Origin: Cinclus cinclus
Lineage: Eukaryota; Chordata; Aves; Passeriformes; Cinclidae
Length of the DNA stretch: 64,000 bases
Assembly: GCF_963662255.1 (NCBI RefSeq)
Contig: NC_085052.1
Location: 31,196,654-31,260,653, forward strand
Reading direction: 5' to 3'
Within the stretch, counting starts at the first letter, position 1. Every line of letters starts with the position of its first letter. Below are positions 39,201-50,988 of this stretch, in pieces. The notes below the pieces were generated by a model. It ran no database searches. It was not told the DNA's origin and saw nothing but the letters and a program-made list of their open reading frames with translations. A program made the translations under genes and the position numbers.

Positions 39201-40300
39201 AAAAGATTGATCTTTGCATGGCTTGCTGCCTTGTTTTTGCATGTGGGCAATAAATTAAATCAGTAAAAAACAAATCAGAGGCAGCATGCCCTGTGCAAGT
39301 GTCAGGATAAGCTGAGCACATTATAGTTTCTCTTGAGCTCCACAGAAGTGGTAAAGTGGGCAAATTTCCTTGGGGCATTGCCTGGAGATTATCAGTGAAA
39401 GTTTTGCCAAGTCTCCACAGCACTGGGCAGGTTGAGATGCTGTCTTTAAGGCACTCTTTGACTCTTTTACATTCTGAAGCTCGATATCCATGCAGTTTTT
39501 GTTGCCAGAGGTGTGGAGACAGACATGGTGCAGTAATTTTCCAGCCTTGAAGCTGTTATCCTAAGCCCTCTCCCTCATTCCCAAACCCTCAGTGCCTTTT
39601 GTAAGACACCACTAGGAGCTACAATAAAAATGCTTCGCTGTTCAGCAGACTTTGGGAAAACTCAGCAGTGAAGGTGCAGTGTGTCTGTCCTTGAAGCAGA
39701 TGCTGCCTTTAGTATGGAAAGGATATGGAAGCTTCAATAAGATATTTGTTTTCTTGCCTTTCCCATAGGGCACCAAGCCCCCTGCCAACACAAGAGAGTT
39801 AGAAATAGAGAAGGTGGATTAAAGGCTTCTGCATGCTGCAGGAACTTGTTCAGGACTTAGTTGGCACCAATGGAAATCCTAGAAATTCAGTGACAGTTCA
39901 GTATGGTTGACATACTTTACTGACATTATGAACTCTCAAGAAAGAGGTTTATATGACCAAGAACTGTAATTACATTTAATTTTACTAATGCACATTAGGT
40001 TGTAAAACCACTGTTTTAGACTTCAGAGCCTGCAAGCTGAAAGAAAATCCCAAGTAGAAGCAATTTCAGCTGAAGAGGCATTTTTCTTGGGAGTCAGTGC
40101 ACCAAGGAGGAGGCAGCAATACTCTCTCCTGAAGGTTTCTGAATGAGAGAGGAAGAGATGCTCTGGCTGATTAGAGACTATTCTGCTCACTGTGGGAGGA
40201 AAGTGTGCTGCCTCAGACTGATGTTTAGTTGCAAGGACAGTGTAATCCAGTCTAATCTCGAGTTTATAAACCTTTTATCTGCACAAGAACACTTGGTGCT
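36253..40300. other. unannotated unique sequence
   Basis: No gene recognised. A short AT-rich imperfect repeat ('ttcatagta.atta' twice, about 38670-38725) lies in the right half. Frames reach about 84 codons. Confidence 0.5.
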
Positions 40301-40391
40301 GAATCATAGAGAAATAGAATGGTTTGGGCCGGAAGAGAACTTAGAGATCATCTGATTCCAGCCCTGCTGCCATGGGCAGGGAGCCTTCCAC
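40301..40391 (-). mobile_element. CR1 LINE 3' end, truncated
   Basis: Read on the - strand, this is the 3' terminus of a chicken-repeat-1 element. Diagnostic pieces on the + strand are 'agaatggtttggg', 'gaagagaacttagagatcatctgattcca' in blocks, and 'ctgccatgggcaggga.ccttccac'. The expected 'ATTCTATG'-type tail appears as 'gaatcatagagaaatagaat'. Similarity stops after 40391, so it is a severely 5'-truncated copy of about 90 bases with only UTR. The 203-codon + strand frame starting at 40319 begins inside this repeat and is therefore probably not a gene. Confidence 0.88.
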
Positions 40392-42691
40392 AAGCTTCAC
40401 TGCCAAGGGAGGAAAGGAATGCACAAAGAATTCACCAACCAGTGCTGAAGTGTGTAGGGCCAGGGAACCCTCATTTGTCGAGTGAGCTATCATTGACTGA
40501 GCAGAGTCCAGATTCCCCCAAGGAATTTTGTCAACAGTGCTTGAAAACATATCTCCAAATCCTGCCATGTGTTTCCTCCAGAGCCGAGTGCAGATCCTTT
40601 GCCATCTTGCCTCACTGTGCTGGGAGCATGGCCAGCAAGACAGGGAGGCATTTAGTTCAAATATTTCTCTGCAAACTAGATTCATTAAAAATGCTTCTCA
40701 GAGCACCTTCCCCTGATTGCCTTGCTGTAGCTGAAGCCATCAAATTGCTGCATCAAGCCTGTGGCACAGCCAAAACTCTCATTCCAAGCTCTGCTGGCCT
40801 GACACAGAGCATGGCTTTCTATTGCTGCCTACCCAGTAATGCTGCTTTACATCCCACCTGCTTCCCAGGAGGACTTTCAATGGACTCTTCACCACCTTCC
40901 TGCAGGCATCAGCACAGAAACAGCCTCTGATTTTCCTCAGTTTTGTATTTTTTTTTTAAGGAGTAAAAGGTGAATATTGCAATGTGGCTTGGGTACCTGG
41001 GCAGCCAACAATGCTTCTGACCCCGTGCAGACAAAGCTCTGAAGGACCGTGTATATACATGGATGCTGCCTGTCTGCTCATCTTCTGTTGGAAAATTGGA
41101 TAAAAACTCTTGGCTGTGACTTGGAGCACACCAGTAAGTCAGAGCGAGTTCTCCCTCAGCAGTTTCACCCTTTTGCACACTCAGCTGTACATGAAATGTA
41201 TGGATGTTTTAGCAGTGTGACCAGCTTCTGTCCCCACACCACTAAAAGGCTTTTGTTTAAGGAACTCGCTGCTTTTCTTTCTTCCACTACAAGCAAAGCT
41301 CAAGGATATGCAATAAGGGGAAATCTATCTGCAGTAATAGCAGGAACCTCTATTGAAGATGGTCTTTTCCTTCATTACCTTCTGCTGAAGCTGTGATGAG
41401 TAAGATTTAATTATCAGCCTCTATCAAAGTTCTGTATCTTTTCCTTCCCCCCACCACTGTTATCTATCACACATTGAACTAAAGCTCTGCTAAAACTTAT
41501 TTTGGGGGAAAAATGTTTATTACTTCTATAATTTCCACTAGATGTGTAAGGATTCAAAAGGTTAACAAAATAGTTTAATACTTTAGATCATTCCTGTTCC
41601 TAATGGTTTCCTTTTTGTCCTCAGAATCCCAAATTCTATAGTTTAAAAAGGTCTTTGACTAGATATCCAATTGTATTACGTTTTATAGTACATTAATTTC
41701 TCATTTTTAACCAGTAACTTGCTAATTAAGTAGATACATCTCAGAAAAAGCATAAAAATGTGTCTGGTATAAAACTGATATAAATAGGCATATTTTATTG
41801 AGCAGCACTCAATCCCTGTGTACACAGCCCTTTCTTGCAGACCTGAGCAAACTTTAAGACTTTGGACCTGTATTGTGACACAGACTTCTAGTATCTTTTT
41901 TTGTTTTTAAGATAATGCTTTCTTCTTGAAAACCTTTCCCTGCTTATCCATTGACTTTTTTTTAATATTGTATTTATTTAATTGCTAAGCCATATTTATA
42001 CTTTTGCCTCTGTTTTCATTATTTATTACATTAGCAACCGCTTGGTTAAAATCTTCCCACTCATCAAAGTGCAAGTCAAAATATTCAAGTGAAAATGCAG
42101 TTCAGATTTTTTCTATTTATGTTATGAAGAATTAAGCCTTGAAAGCAGGAGGTAAATTATTTGAGTAGGTTACTTAATCACTGCCTCCTAAATATAATTA
42201 ACACAAGGTAGTTAACTTCTATGGTCAATTTTTAATGCTAGAAGATCAGCGTTAGCAAAACTGGAGATTTCTCTTGCAAAAATCTCTCCCCAATTACTCT
42301 GTCACGACTCTGGATTGCATCATCCCACTGTTCTTATGCTCAAGAAACCAAGTTTGAGCCAGATCACCAGATAAAATAATGCAGACTTCTTTACTGGACA
42401 ACTTGGAAAGACATAGTGGGTGATTACAAATATTTATTGTTGAAATTTCTCCTGACCTTCTGTTGATCACTCACTACAATCATTCTAACACAGATAAAAT
42501 CTCTATTGTCCATGTGCTATTTGAGTGATAAAGCAGACTCCCCTTGGCTGCAGGGCACACTATGGATATTATTTCTGGGATTTCTTTCTAATCACATTTT
42601 AGTTTTCTTTCACGCTCTTAGCTGGCATTGTGTTAAACTCTACTGAGAAACTCTTTAAAAATAAACAAAAGTCCTCCACCTTTATTTTACC
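40392..42691. other. unannotated sequence including part of a 203-codon frame
   Basis: The + strand frame that begins in the CR1 fragment stays open to 40930. Its translation has no known domain and no signal or membrane segment. The rest is AT-rich with frames of 115 codons or fewer. I see no further repeat. Confidence 0.45.
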
Positions 42692-42711
42692 AAAAAAAAA
42701 AAAAAAAAAAA
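42692..42711 (+). repeat. poly(A) tract, 20 bases
   Basis: An A homopolymer running directly into CCCC. No retrocopy body is recognised upstream. Confidence 0.9.
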
Positions 42712-45700
42712 CCCCACATATTTTAGCAGGTGTTTTCCTCTCCCTTCTTGTGGTGTCATGGGGTGACAGCTTTAGGAGGACACAGTGGAGACTGCTCACA
42801 TAGAGGGCTTCAATGCCTTTTAGTTTCTGGAAGGGTTAAGGCAGGAAAGCCACTCATTCTGTGTGGTTGCACATTTTTATAGAGCATTATAGGTCTTCGG
42901 TTAATACAATTTAAAAGCTTAATGGTTTTCTTTTTGAAATAAGTACTTTGGATAAACATTTCTCACCCTTGTAAGTTTTTCATTTCTTTGACACAGCAAA
43001 CACAATGAATAGGAAGGAATTTTTTTCTGTAAGTGAAGAGGAAAAATACATTTCATACAGTTTTTAAAATCAGCAGAAGGGGATTTGTCAAAACAGTAGA
43101 ACAATTTTTTTCCTCCAGGAATAAAAAAAAAAGGAAAAAAGCCCAAACCTCTATACTGTGCAGGTTTTTTATTATAAACAAATCATTAATTCTGTGCTAG
43201 AAAACTACAATTTTTTTCATGCACTGGTCCCTTCAGTTGTCATTGTGGATTTTGCCTTATGATTGCACAAAGTGATAGCCCTCTTTCCTGTATTTACATC
43301 GATTTATTTTCACATATTCTGAGATAACCTGTGAAACTTCCACTTTTTTACTTAGTTAGCAAATACAGTGCTGTAGAATTCAAATAAGTAACACCTCTCC
43401 TCCATCAGCTTTCCAGTTCACTGCAAGTACCCACCACTGCAAAAATGAGAGCACAGGGGGCTGTTTGCTTGCTTTTCTATAAATACAGACAGGAGTTCTA
43501 TGCATATATCCTGTGTATAACCCTGCCAGTTAGAAACAACAACAACCTGGTTTTCATTTGCCATTTGTTTGCTTCTTCCAGAAAGTGGATAATGATGCAG
43601 CAGTGGCCTCTTCCCCCAGCTCAGAAGGGTGGTGGCACCCTTTCCATCTTCCCATGCCCTGTCAGTGGCAAGAAAGACATGGTTTTGTTTGCCACTTGGT
43701 TGACCTCAGAGCAGATGAGATTTGGGCAGCAGGTTGACATGTATCACTTGTTCCTCTCTAGATGAAATCTAAGAGGTGGCAAAGGTGTGAGTAAGGTGAC
43801 ACAGGAGGAAAATCCCTATAAAAACATGCCTCAGGTAGCTGCTGGCTGGGGAGCAATGCAGTTCCCCCAACAGAGTCAATGTCTGTGCACTGCAGCACAC
43901 AAACACTTTTTGTGTGCTGTCTCTGAGTGACTCATAAATGGAGAAGTTCTGTAAATGTTCAGTGGTTAGGGTTGAGAAGTAAAAAAGAATACATAGACAG
44001 AACGCTCTTGGAATGGAATCTTGTGTCCGTTTCCCACAGTTTCCCTCTGGATTGCAGTGGGACGGGGTGGGTGAAATCTGCACTGCCTTTGTTCATCTGG
44101 TGCAGGGGGTGCTGCAAAATACCAAAAGTGTGGGGTTAGGAGCTGCCCCCTCACTACATTCAGCTCTTTGTTGTCCAGATGTGCAACACCATTGAACAAA
44201 AGACAGCTGGAAGTTTATATTTTCATTTTGTGCATAGAGAAATGGAGAGAGAGAGAAGGGAGATTTTCAAAGAAAGAAAAGCATAGGGTAGTGTTTCTCA
44301 CCTTGATGAAATTTGCACGTATACACATAGATAACGTAAGTGCAAAAAACATTTCGTACTTTACACTTCTTCGTGACACAACCCTGCATGACCTGTGCAC
44401 CTATAAAATATTTTTTATTACAGTAAACTTGTTAAAGAGCTTTTTATTCACTAGGGGAAATGAAGATGGAGACACTGAGGACCACAGATCTCCTCTAGTA
44501 TTAAGACAATCCTCTTACCCTGTTTACACGGACTTTGGTTTTAGCAGCAATTTCTTGGTCTTAAAGGGAGGTGGATGTTGACTTTTTTGTTTGGCATTTT
44601 TTAAAATCATAGAAAGGAGTTACATTTTCAGAGTTTGAAATTGAGAATTTAAACTCCATGTGCATTTGCACTTTAAAGATCTATCTGCAGCTGTAAAACT
44701 AATTCTGCAATAAAAGGTGTGTTTCGGTGCATCTCTTATGTTATTTCTTGCTGAAATTTAATCTCCCAGTAAATGGAACCTGAAGGGAGGTGGAGGTGTG
44801 CAAGGCAGTGTGAGAGGATAGCTGGTCAGGGTGGAATTCATTCTGGGTTTATATCCTTTCTCCACCTATGTAACCCCTTTGATTGCAGCAGTCATGGCAG
44901 CATGTGAGTAGAGGAACATGATGTATTAATTGGATTATGTAAAGTAAGAATTCTGGGGCATGAATTTGTATGGATTATTTCCAGAGTGAAATCAAGAACT
45001 TCTACTCTTGCTTCTCCCTCTGTTCTTATAGAAAGTGTAATTTTGGCAGTATTGGACATATAGGATAACAGAAAATGTATCTTTTTATAAAAGCACTGTG
45101 CATTCTTTTGGGTTCAGCCTGTTGCGGGGCCGTGGCAAATAAATAGATTTGTTTCAGATTTGTTCTGGAAAGTCTGTTGCTGGGAGAGGGCTCAGCAGTG
45201 TGGACCTGGCCCGTTTGTCACAGTTCCTAAGGATAAGTGACTGTCAGTCTCTCGTGGACACCTGCCCGCTGGCTCCTCACCAGGGTCATTCCATGTGTCA
45301 TTCCAAATACACCTTTCCTGAGATACTGTCACAGGAGAGACGATGGCACCTTGGACAGGCATTCACATCTCGGATGGGACCCAAAACTTTTGGTTGTAAG
45401 TGTATTGACAGGACACTGGATGTCTCTGAATTATGCTAAATTTCTATTCTATTTTGTTAAGTATGCACAGCCTACATAAACCCATGGAAAAAAAAAATTA
45501 TTTAACAAAGTGGGAGGTTTGCTTTTTTCATTCCATACAGAAGTAGACGTGGGTGGATTTCAATACGTGGGCAGTTTTCAAGAGAAATAGAGGCACAAGA
45601 ACTGAACCAGGGGAAGACAAGGACACCATCAGTCCATACTCATCCAAGCAATTTTTTCCATGCCCTGGTGGCCACAGCCCCTGGATTTAAGTAGAGGGCA

Positions 45701-48313
45701 GTGGCTTCTATGTTTCATCACGTTGCTAATCATACCTTATATTTACTGTGCCAGCTTCAGTACCTCATGGATATCAAACTTTTCACTTACAACCATGTTA
45801 GATCACCTTGAATTGTATTCTATCATAGCCCTGGGGAATATTAATCACCATTTTATTACATTTGTCTGAAGAAGCTGGAATTCATTACTGTACTTTCAGC
45901 TAAACATTATGGAGCAACAATTAGATTGAACTAACATATATACTTACTAATTAGTACTAATGGTAATTAGGGGGTGAGAAAAAAAATCCAGTAATAGATT
46001 TTCCCATATCATTCTGAACAGGATAGCATAGAGCCATCTGAACTACCTTACTTTGAATACTTTGGAAAAATCATTGCTCAGCATTTCAGAAGTGCAAGTT
46101 CTTTCCTTGTGAAATACAGGTCAGATTGTATTAGACTGGGATCTAATTTAACATAGCTCCTACTACTCCCTTAATTTCCCAAAGCACTTTACAAAGCAAT
46201 AACAGGAGCTAGTAGTGTGATACAGAAGCAGGTGAATCTATAACTTATTTGGGGTGGGCCAGTTCCAGGCTTGTTTTTAACTTGTGTAGCTCCACTACCT
46301 GTAGTGTAAGAGTGATTTACACTAGTTAGGATTTGGTCTGAAGCCAAAGGTGTGTACATAAAATGGCAAAGCATGTGAAATGCTATTTTAAAGAAAAATG
46401 AGTGGTCAGCCAGGAGAACCTGTTCATTCCTATTACTTTTTAGAGCCTTGTGATCCAACACCCACAGAATTTAATAAGAGGTTTTGGCTCGGGTCCCACA
46501 TGAGCAGTAAGATCCTGAATTTTTCTCTGAAGGAGAAAAAGGAGATTTCATTAAATGTCCCATCCACTACAAGGCACTTTTATAAGTGAAGGCATGTTGC
46601 AGGTACAGAAAAGCATGTGGAAGAGCATGGGTCATTATGTGTTTAGAAGAGAAAGAGGAAAACAGAGTATTGTTTCTAAAATTATTTATTGTTTGTCCCT
46701 GACACTTTGCACTCTAAGTGAGAGGCAAATCTGAGGACAAGAAGCTGATCTACTTGCCTGAAGTACTTGCAGAGTATCTGTGGTCTCACTGTCTTTGCAG
46801 ACCCTCCCTTGACAGAGATCAAGGGCTGAGTGAGGAGTTGCTCTTGACACCACAATTAATTTCATTTTTTTTGCCTCTCTCTTTTTCAAACATCTTTTCC
46901 CATGGAGGGCAGCAGCTGCACATCTTTATATCAGGTGCCATTGGATACAATCCCAGGGCTCCAGTTTTTTTGTGGGTTTTTTTGTTTTTTTTTTAAGACT
47001 CTCTTACCTATTTCACTGAATTAAGGTCTCACAGATCCCAACTCTGCCTTCTAATATTAAAGCAAATCCTGTGGCCACTGCAGGTACTCTGGAGTTACTC
47101 TGGAGTTACATTAGCTGTGCATTCTTTTGGCCATTAGATATGTCAGGTCTGTTTGCTTAGCACCTTCTGAAAATCTTGTCCTTGAGTGCTGTTGATACCT
47201 GAATCAAATGCCTTCCTTTTACTGTTTGCACATTTTATTTCTTGACAGGCCAGCATGACCGTAAGTGTACCACAGGAAGGAAGTGTGAGCCTTGTTTGGG
47301 GATTATGCATGAAATTTGTTTTGTCATGGATTTCTTCAGTATTATGTGCACATAACGATCTCCCTTTAGCTGTACTTGAGTTCTGGTTTGAAAATAAGGT
47401 TGGTATCATTTCATTTTATACTTTGTATTTTGCTTTTGCATATTTTAAACTTCTTGGAAGGGGGAATTGTTTTTTCTGGTGTTTTTTTTTCTTAATAGTG
47501 TTGTTCATTTTCTATACTAAAGCATTGATTCAAAAACATTTTGCTTTTTAGAAGAACTAATCTTTTCAATACTTTTCCCTTTCATATATGCAAAATCTGC
47601 TTTAATAATACTTTGTCCAGCTTTCCAAGAGTGTTCTCTTAGCACCTATCTTTAGCAAATTGGAAAAGCTGACTGACTCTATCAGCATTTCAGCTGGAGG
47701 CTTTGGAGGCTTTGGAAATACTGATTATTTCAGGCTCAGCTTCATCAAGATGTCTATGCAATATAAAGAACTAGGATCTACAGCTCTGTTAGGTCTCCAG
47801 AGAAATGGGAAGGGAAGGAATCTCCTGTGGGAATTCTTCATGAACAGACAACAGCAGCATATCAGTTATTTTAGCTACTTCTTTGCAGACAGTTTGACAA
47901 TCTGTTGCAAGTCATACCCCAAAATGCAGCCTTCCTTCTCCGCCTTTCTTCAAGTGATGATGTCTCCAGATATCTAGCTCCCAAAAATATTCCCCTTCGA
48001 TCCACTTCAAATGACACTTTTTGTGTGATGAGGTTTCTGCAGATGCCCACTGATCAGCAGGATGGCTCCAAATCCTATTATAATCTGCCAGGTAGAAACA
48101 GATAAATCTATTAGCACAGACTATGCTTGTTTTATCATTGTGACAGCTTCCCATGAGCCTGCATTCATCAGATTCCCTCAAAACAGCCAGCTTCCACATC
48201 ATCTGACAGTCACATTTCCGTGACTGGACTCTAGGTTACTACATCTTTAATCTGTGTTTAATTAGTCATTAATAATCCAGGTACTTATCCAACCGCACCC
48301 CCTCCTTTCCCCT
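42712..48313. other. unannotated unique sequence
   Basis: No gene recognised. An 11-base perfect duplication 'tactctggagt' lies at 47085-47106. A T-rich stretch lies near 46966-46996. The 'aaagcactttacaaa' motif near 46181 recalls old vertebrate repeats but is too short to call. Confidence 0.5.
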
Positions 48314-48334
48314 CCCCCCCCCCCTTTTTTTTTT
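48314..48334 (+). repeat. C-run joined to T-run
   Basis: Eleven C followed by ten T. Such junctions are prone to sequencing and assembly length errors. Confidence 0.85.
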
Positions 48335-50373
48335 CTTCTTCATTCTAAATTGATTACTGGATACCAAACTGATGGCTAAAATTGCTGCCATGACTTGTTT
48401 TATGTGAACTTCCTGAAAATGTTGTTAATCAAAATAAAACAAGCCGTTGAATGTCTTTTGCTGCTTACCAAAAGACACTGGGCAATCCATTTAAGCCTAG
48501 CACCAGGTTTCTGCTAACAGAGGTGGCAGGAAGATTGCCATGCTGCTGTACATGCTGCCACAGCCACATCAAGCACATGGATAAGCACTCTCTCTGCAGA
48601 CTTACTGCAATTTTGCCTCTCTATGTCTCCTATGCTAGAAGAAGGAAAAATAAAAAGGTCAATGAGGGGAAAAATTACTACTTATAACTGAATAATGGCA
48701 TGTTGTCAGAATTTTGCTTTGTAAAATACATAAATTACATATATTCCAATGTGTTATGTATGGGACATAAACCTTTTGATTCAGTCATGTGAGAGGACAA
48801 GTGAGTACCCAGCACTTGAAGCCTGTACTGTGGATTTTACTGAGATGTGTAGCAGCTTTAACCCTGTAGGCCAATTCCTTATTTGCCCTTCAGAGCTTTC
48901 TGTCTCACCCAAGTCAGAGCCATGAGCCATTTTTCTACCTCCTTTTCTACTATTCAGGACACTGGGATTCATTTTCTACCTTCACATCACTTTGCTGAAT
49001 AATTATAAAAGCTAAAATAAAAGGAGTTCCTTGAGTTCTTTACGGATGGAAAAATGAGAGGCATTGCTGAAGGTCTTCACTAGAAGTGTATGCTTTGTAG
49101 AGTGGCTTTAATCCCAGAGCCAACAGTCACAGTGGGTTTGGTTACAGCAAAATATCCACGGCTTTGCACCTCTCTGTGGCTGCAAATCTCTTAATAATGG
49201 CAGGAGATGATTGCATCAGGCCAGCTTGAAAGTATATCAAGGCAAGAAAATTTACCTTCTTCCTGCAGAAGAAAGCAGTAAATATCTAAGGGTCATATGT
49301 CCAAGATATGTTCTCCAAAACTCCTCTGAGTCACACCTTAAATCTTGAGATGTGTAGAGTGTCTGCATGGAGAAGAATCTCAGTGGGATTTTTTTCCAGT
49401 ATGTTACTCCCAAAAGTCACATAAACTTTTAGCATCTCCAGCATCCTGTGGTAATGAGCTCCACAGTTTTAATTGCATTTTGTGTGAACTTTTTAATATG
49501 CTTTCTAAAATCTGTGATCTGTTCATTTAACACCCCTTAATCCTTGCATTAGAAGAAAAGTGAATAATTGTCTTCTATGCACTTTTCCATTGCTCGATTA
49601 ATTTTATAGATCTTTGTCATTTCTTCTGCACTTATCAGTACTCCAAATTGAAAAGTCTTAATCTGCTTAGCCCTTCCTTACATAGGAGAGCTGTTCCTTA
49701 CCCTGGTAAGATCACCATCTCAGCTAATTATGTAAAAATAGGCATTATAGCAAGTCTAAACCATGGAAAGATTTTTTTTTTCCTATGCTTGCTGTAAAGT
49801 TATACAATAGGTGACAGCTCCGTGGTGAATATTAGTCTTTAAAGATTTTTAGTAATCAATTCCTCTTAAAATTTCTGCTCCTAGTCTCCAACTGTTGCAT
49901 AAATAAATATTTTTCAGCCCCAGGAACTTGAACTTCTTGATTGAAGGTATAGCTTAGTGCCTGTTGCTCTCTATGTCAATCCACAGGTCTCATCAGCTAT
50001 CACAGTCCTCAGGCAGGAGACTTCCATGGAAGGCAGAGGATGTGGAAGAAGCATTGTAGCTAATTAGCTAAATGACAATATCAATTATTTCATTTCATAT
50101 GTTTCTTCATAAGAGCAGAGGGAACTGCCTCATGAGCAGCAAAATCTGATTCTTGGATTCTGGTGTTCACAGTGAGCCTCTGGCCCTTGCCTGTTCTGGT
50201 CAATGTGCCATTTGTCCCATCTCAGAGCTGTAGTCTCTGACCCTCCCTTCCACCCTCCCAGGCCAGCAGATCCTTCAGCTCTGCTCGGTCTCCTTAGGGC
50301 AGCTTCTCAAATTAAGTTCATCCTCTCCACAGGTCTCCAGAAATTAATCTGGTCCTTTGAAGCCACATTGCCT
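48335..50373. other. unannotated unique sequence
   Basis: No gene recognised. Frames are at most about 80 codons and there are no notable repeats. Confidence 0.5.
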
Positions 50374-50988
50374 TTAAATGAGGTCTACATATCTTCTAAA
50401 GCGCACCCTTTGATCTTTCAGAGGTTTTCTTATCTGTTCCAAAGGAAGGTGTGACAATAACTCAGGACAGCATTCCTCACACTTGTAGCCCCCCATAAAT
50501 GTGGGACAATAATTGTGGGGTTTGAACCCAAACTCACAGGCCCGTGTGGGAATCCATCTACTGGGAGCAGCAGGATTGCCCCAGCTTTCTAGGCAGTCAC
50601 TACACTGGTAAATTTTTGTAAATCTCCATTCAGGATCCACCTCAGGAAGACACTGTGTGGAAGCAAACATGACCCCAAAACCATGGCTCTACAGGAAGGT
50701 GCAGAACAATTCTCTCCAGCACGGAGCTCCTGGGCTGGGCATCCTCTCAGCAACACTGCTCCAATGGACAGGAGTTTTCCCCCATATATTCATATATTTC
50801 CAAATGTTGGACACACAGGCATCAGTCAGTCTGTTAAAGCACGGGGTGCTCTCTGATCTGTGTTTCTCGAGGAAGCTGCCGGTGATCCACATTTCCTGTG
50901 TTGGGCACCCAAGGATGTTGTGGAGCAGAGAGGGGCAGGGATGAGCAGTGTGGCAGGGAAAGGGTGCAGTGCATGTGCAGTAAGTCAC
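50374..50988 (-). other. Cys-rich, nearly open stretch; possible decayed exon or element
   Basis: Two - strand frames, 50689-50988 and 50374-50670, lie in the same register and are separated by a single TAG and five more codons. Together they span about 200 codons with one stop. The downstream part has paired cysteines: a CSDC, single Cys residues, then a CEECC cluster. The upstream part has scattered Cys and several Trp. I do not recognise a family. A decayed gene or ERV remnant, a lineage-specific exon, or chance are all possible. No promoter, splice pair or poly(A) site can be assigned. Confidence 0.15.

Noticed and set aside
46170..46205. Old vertebrate repeat fragment ('aaagcactttacaaa')
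   Set aside because: The match is about 15 bases, too short to separate from chance.
50520..50545. tRNA T-arm-like sequence on the - strand ('gggttcaaacccc')
   Set aside because: The loop fits a T-loop, but I see no A box, anticodon arm or acceptor stem upstream at the right spacing, and no SINE tail.
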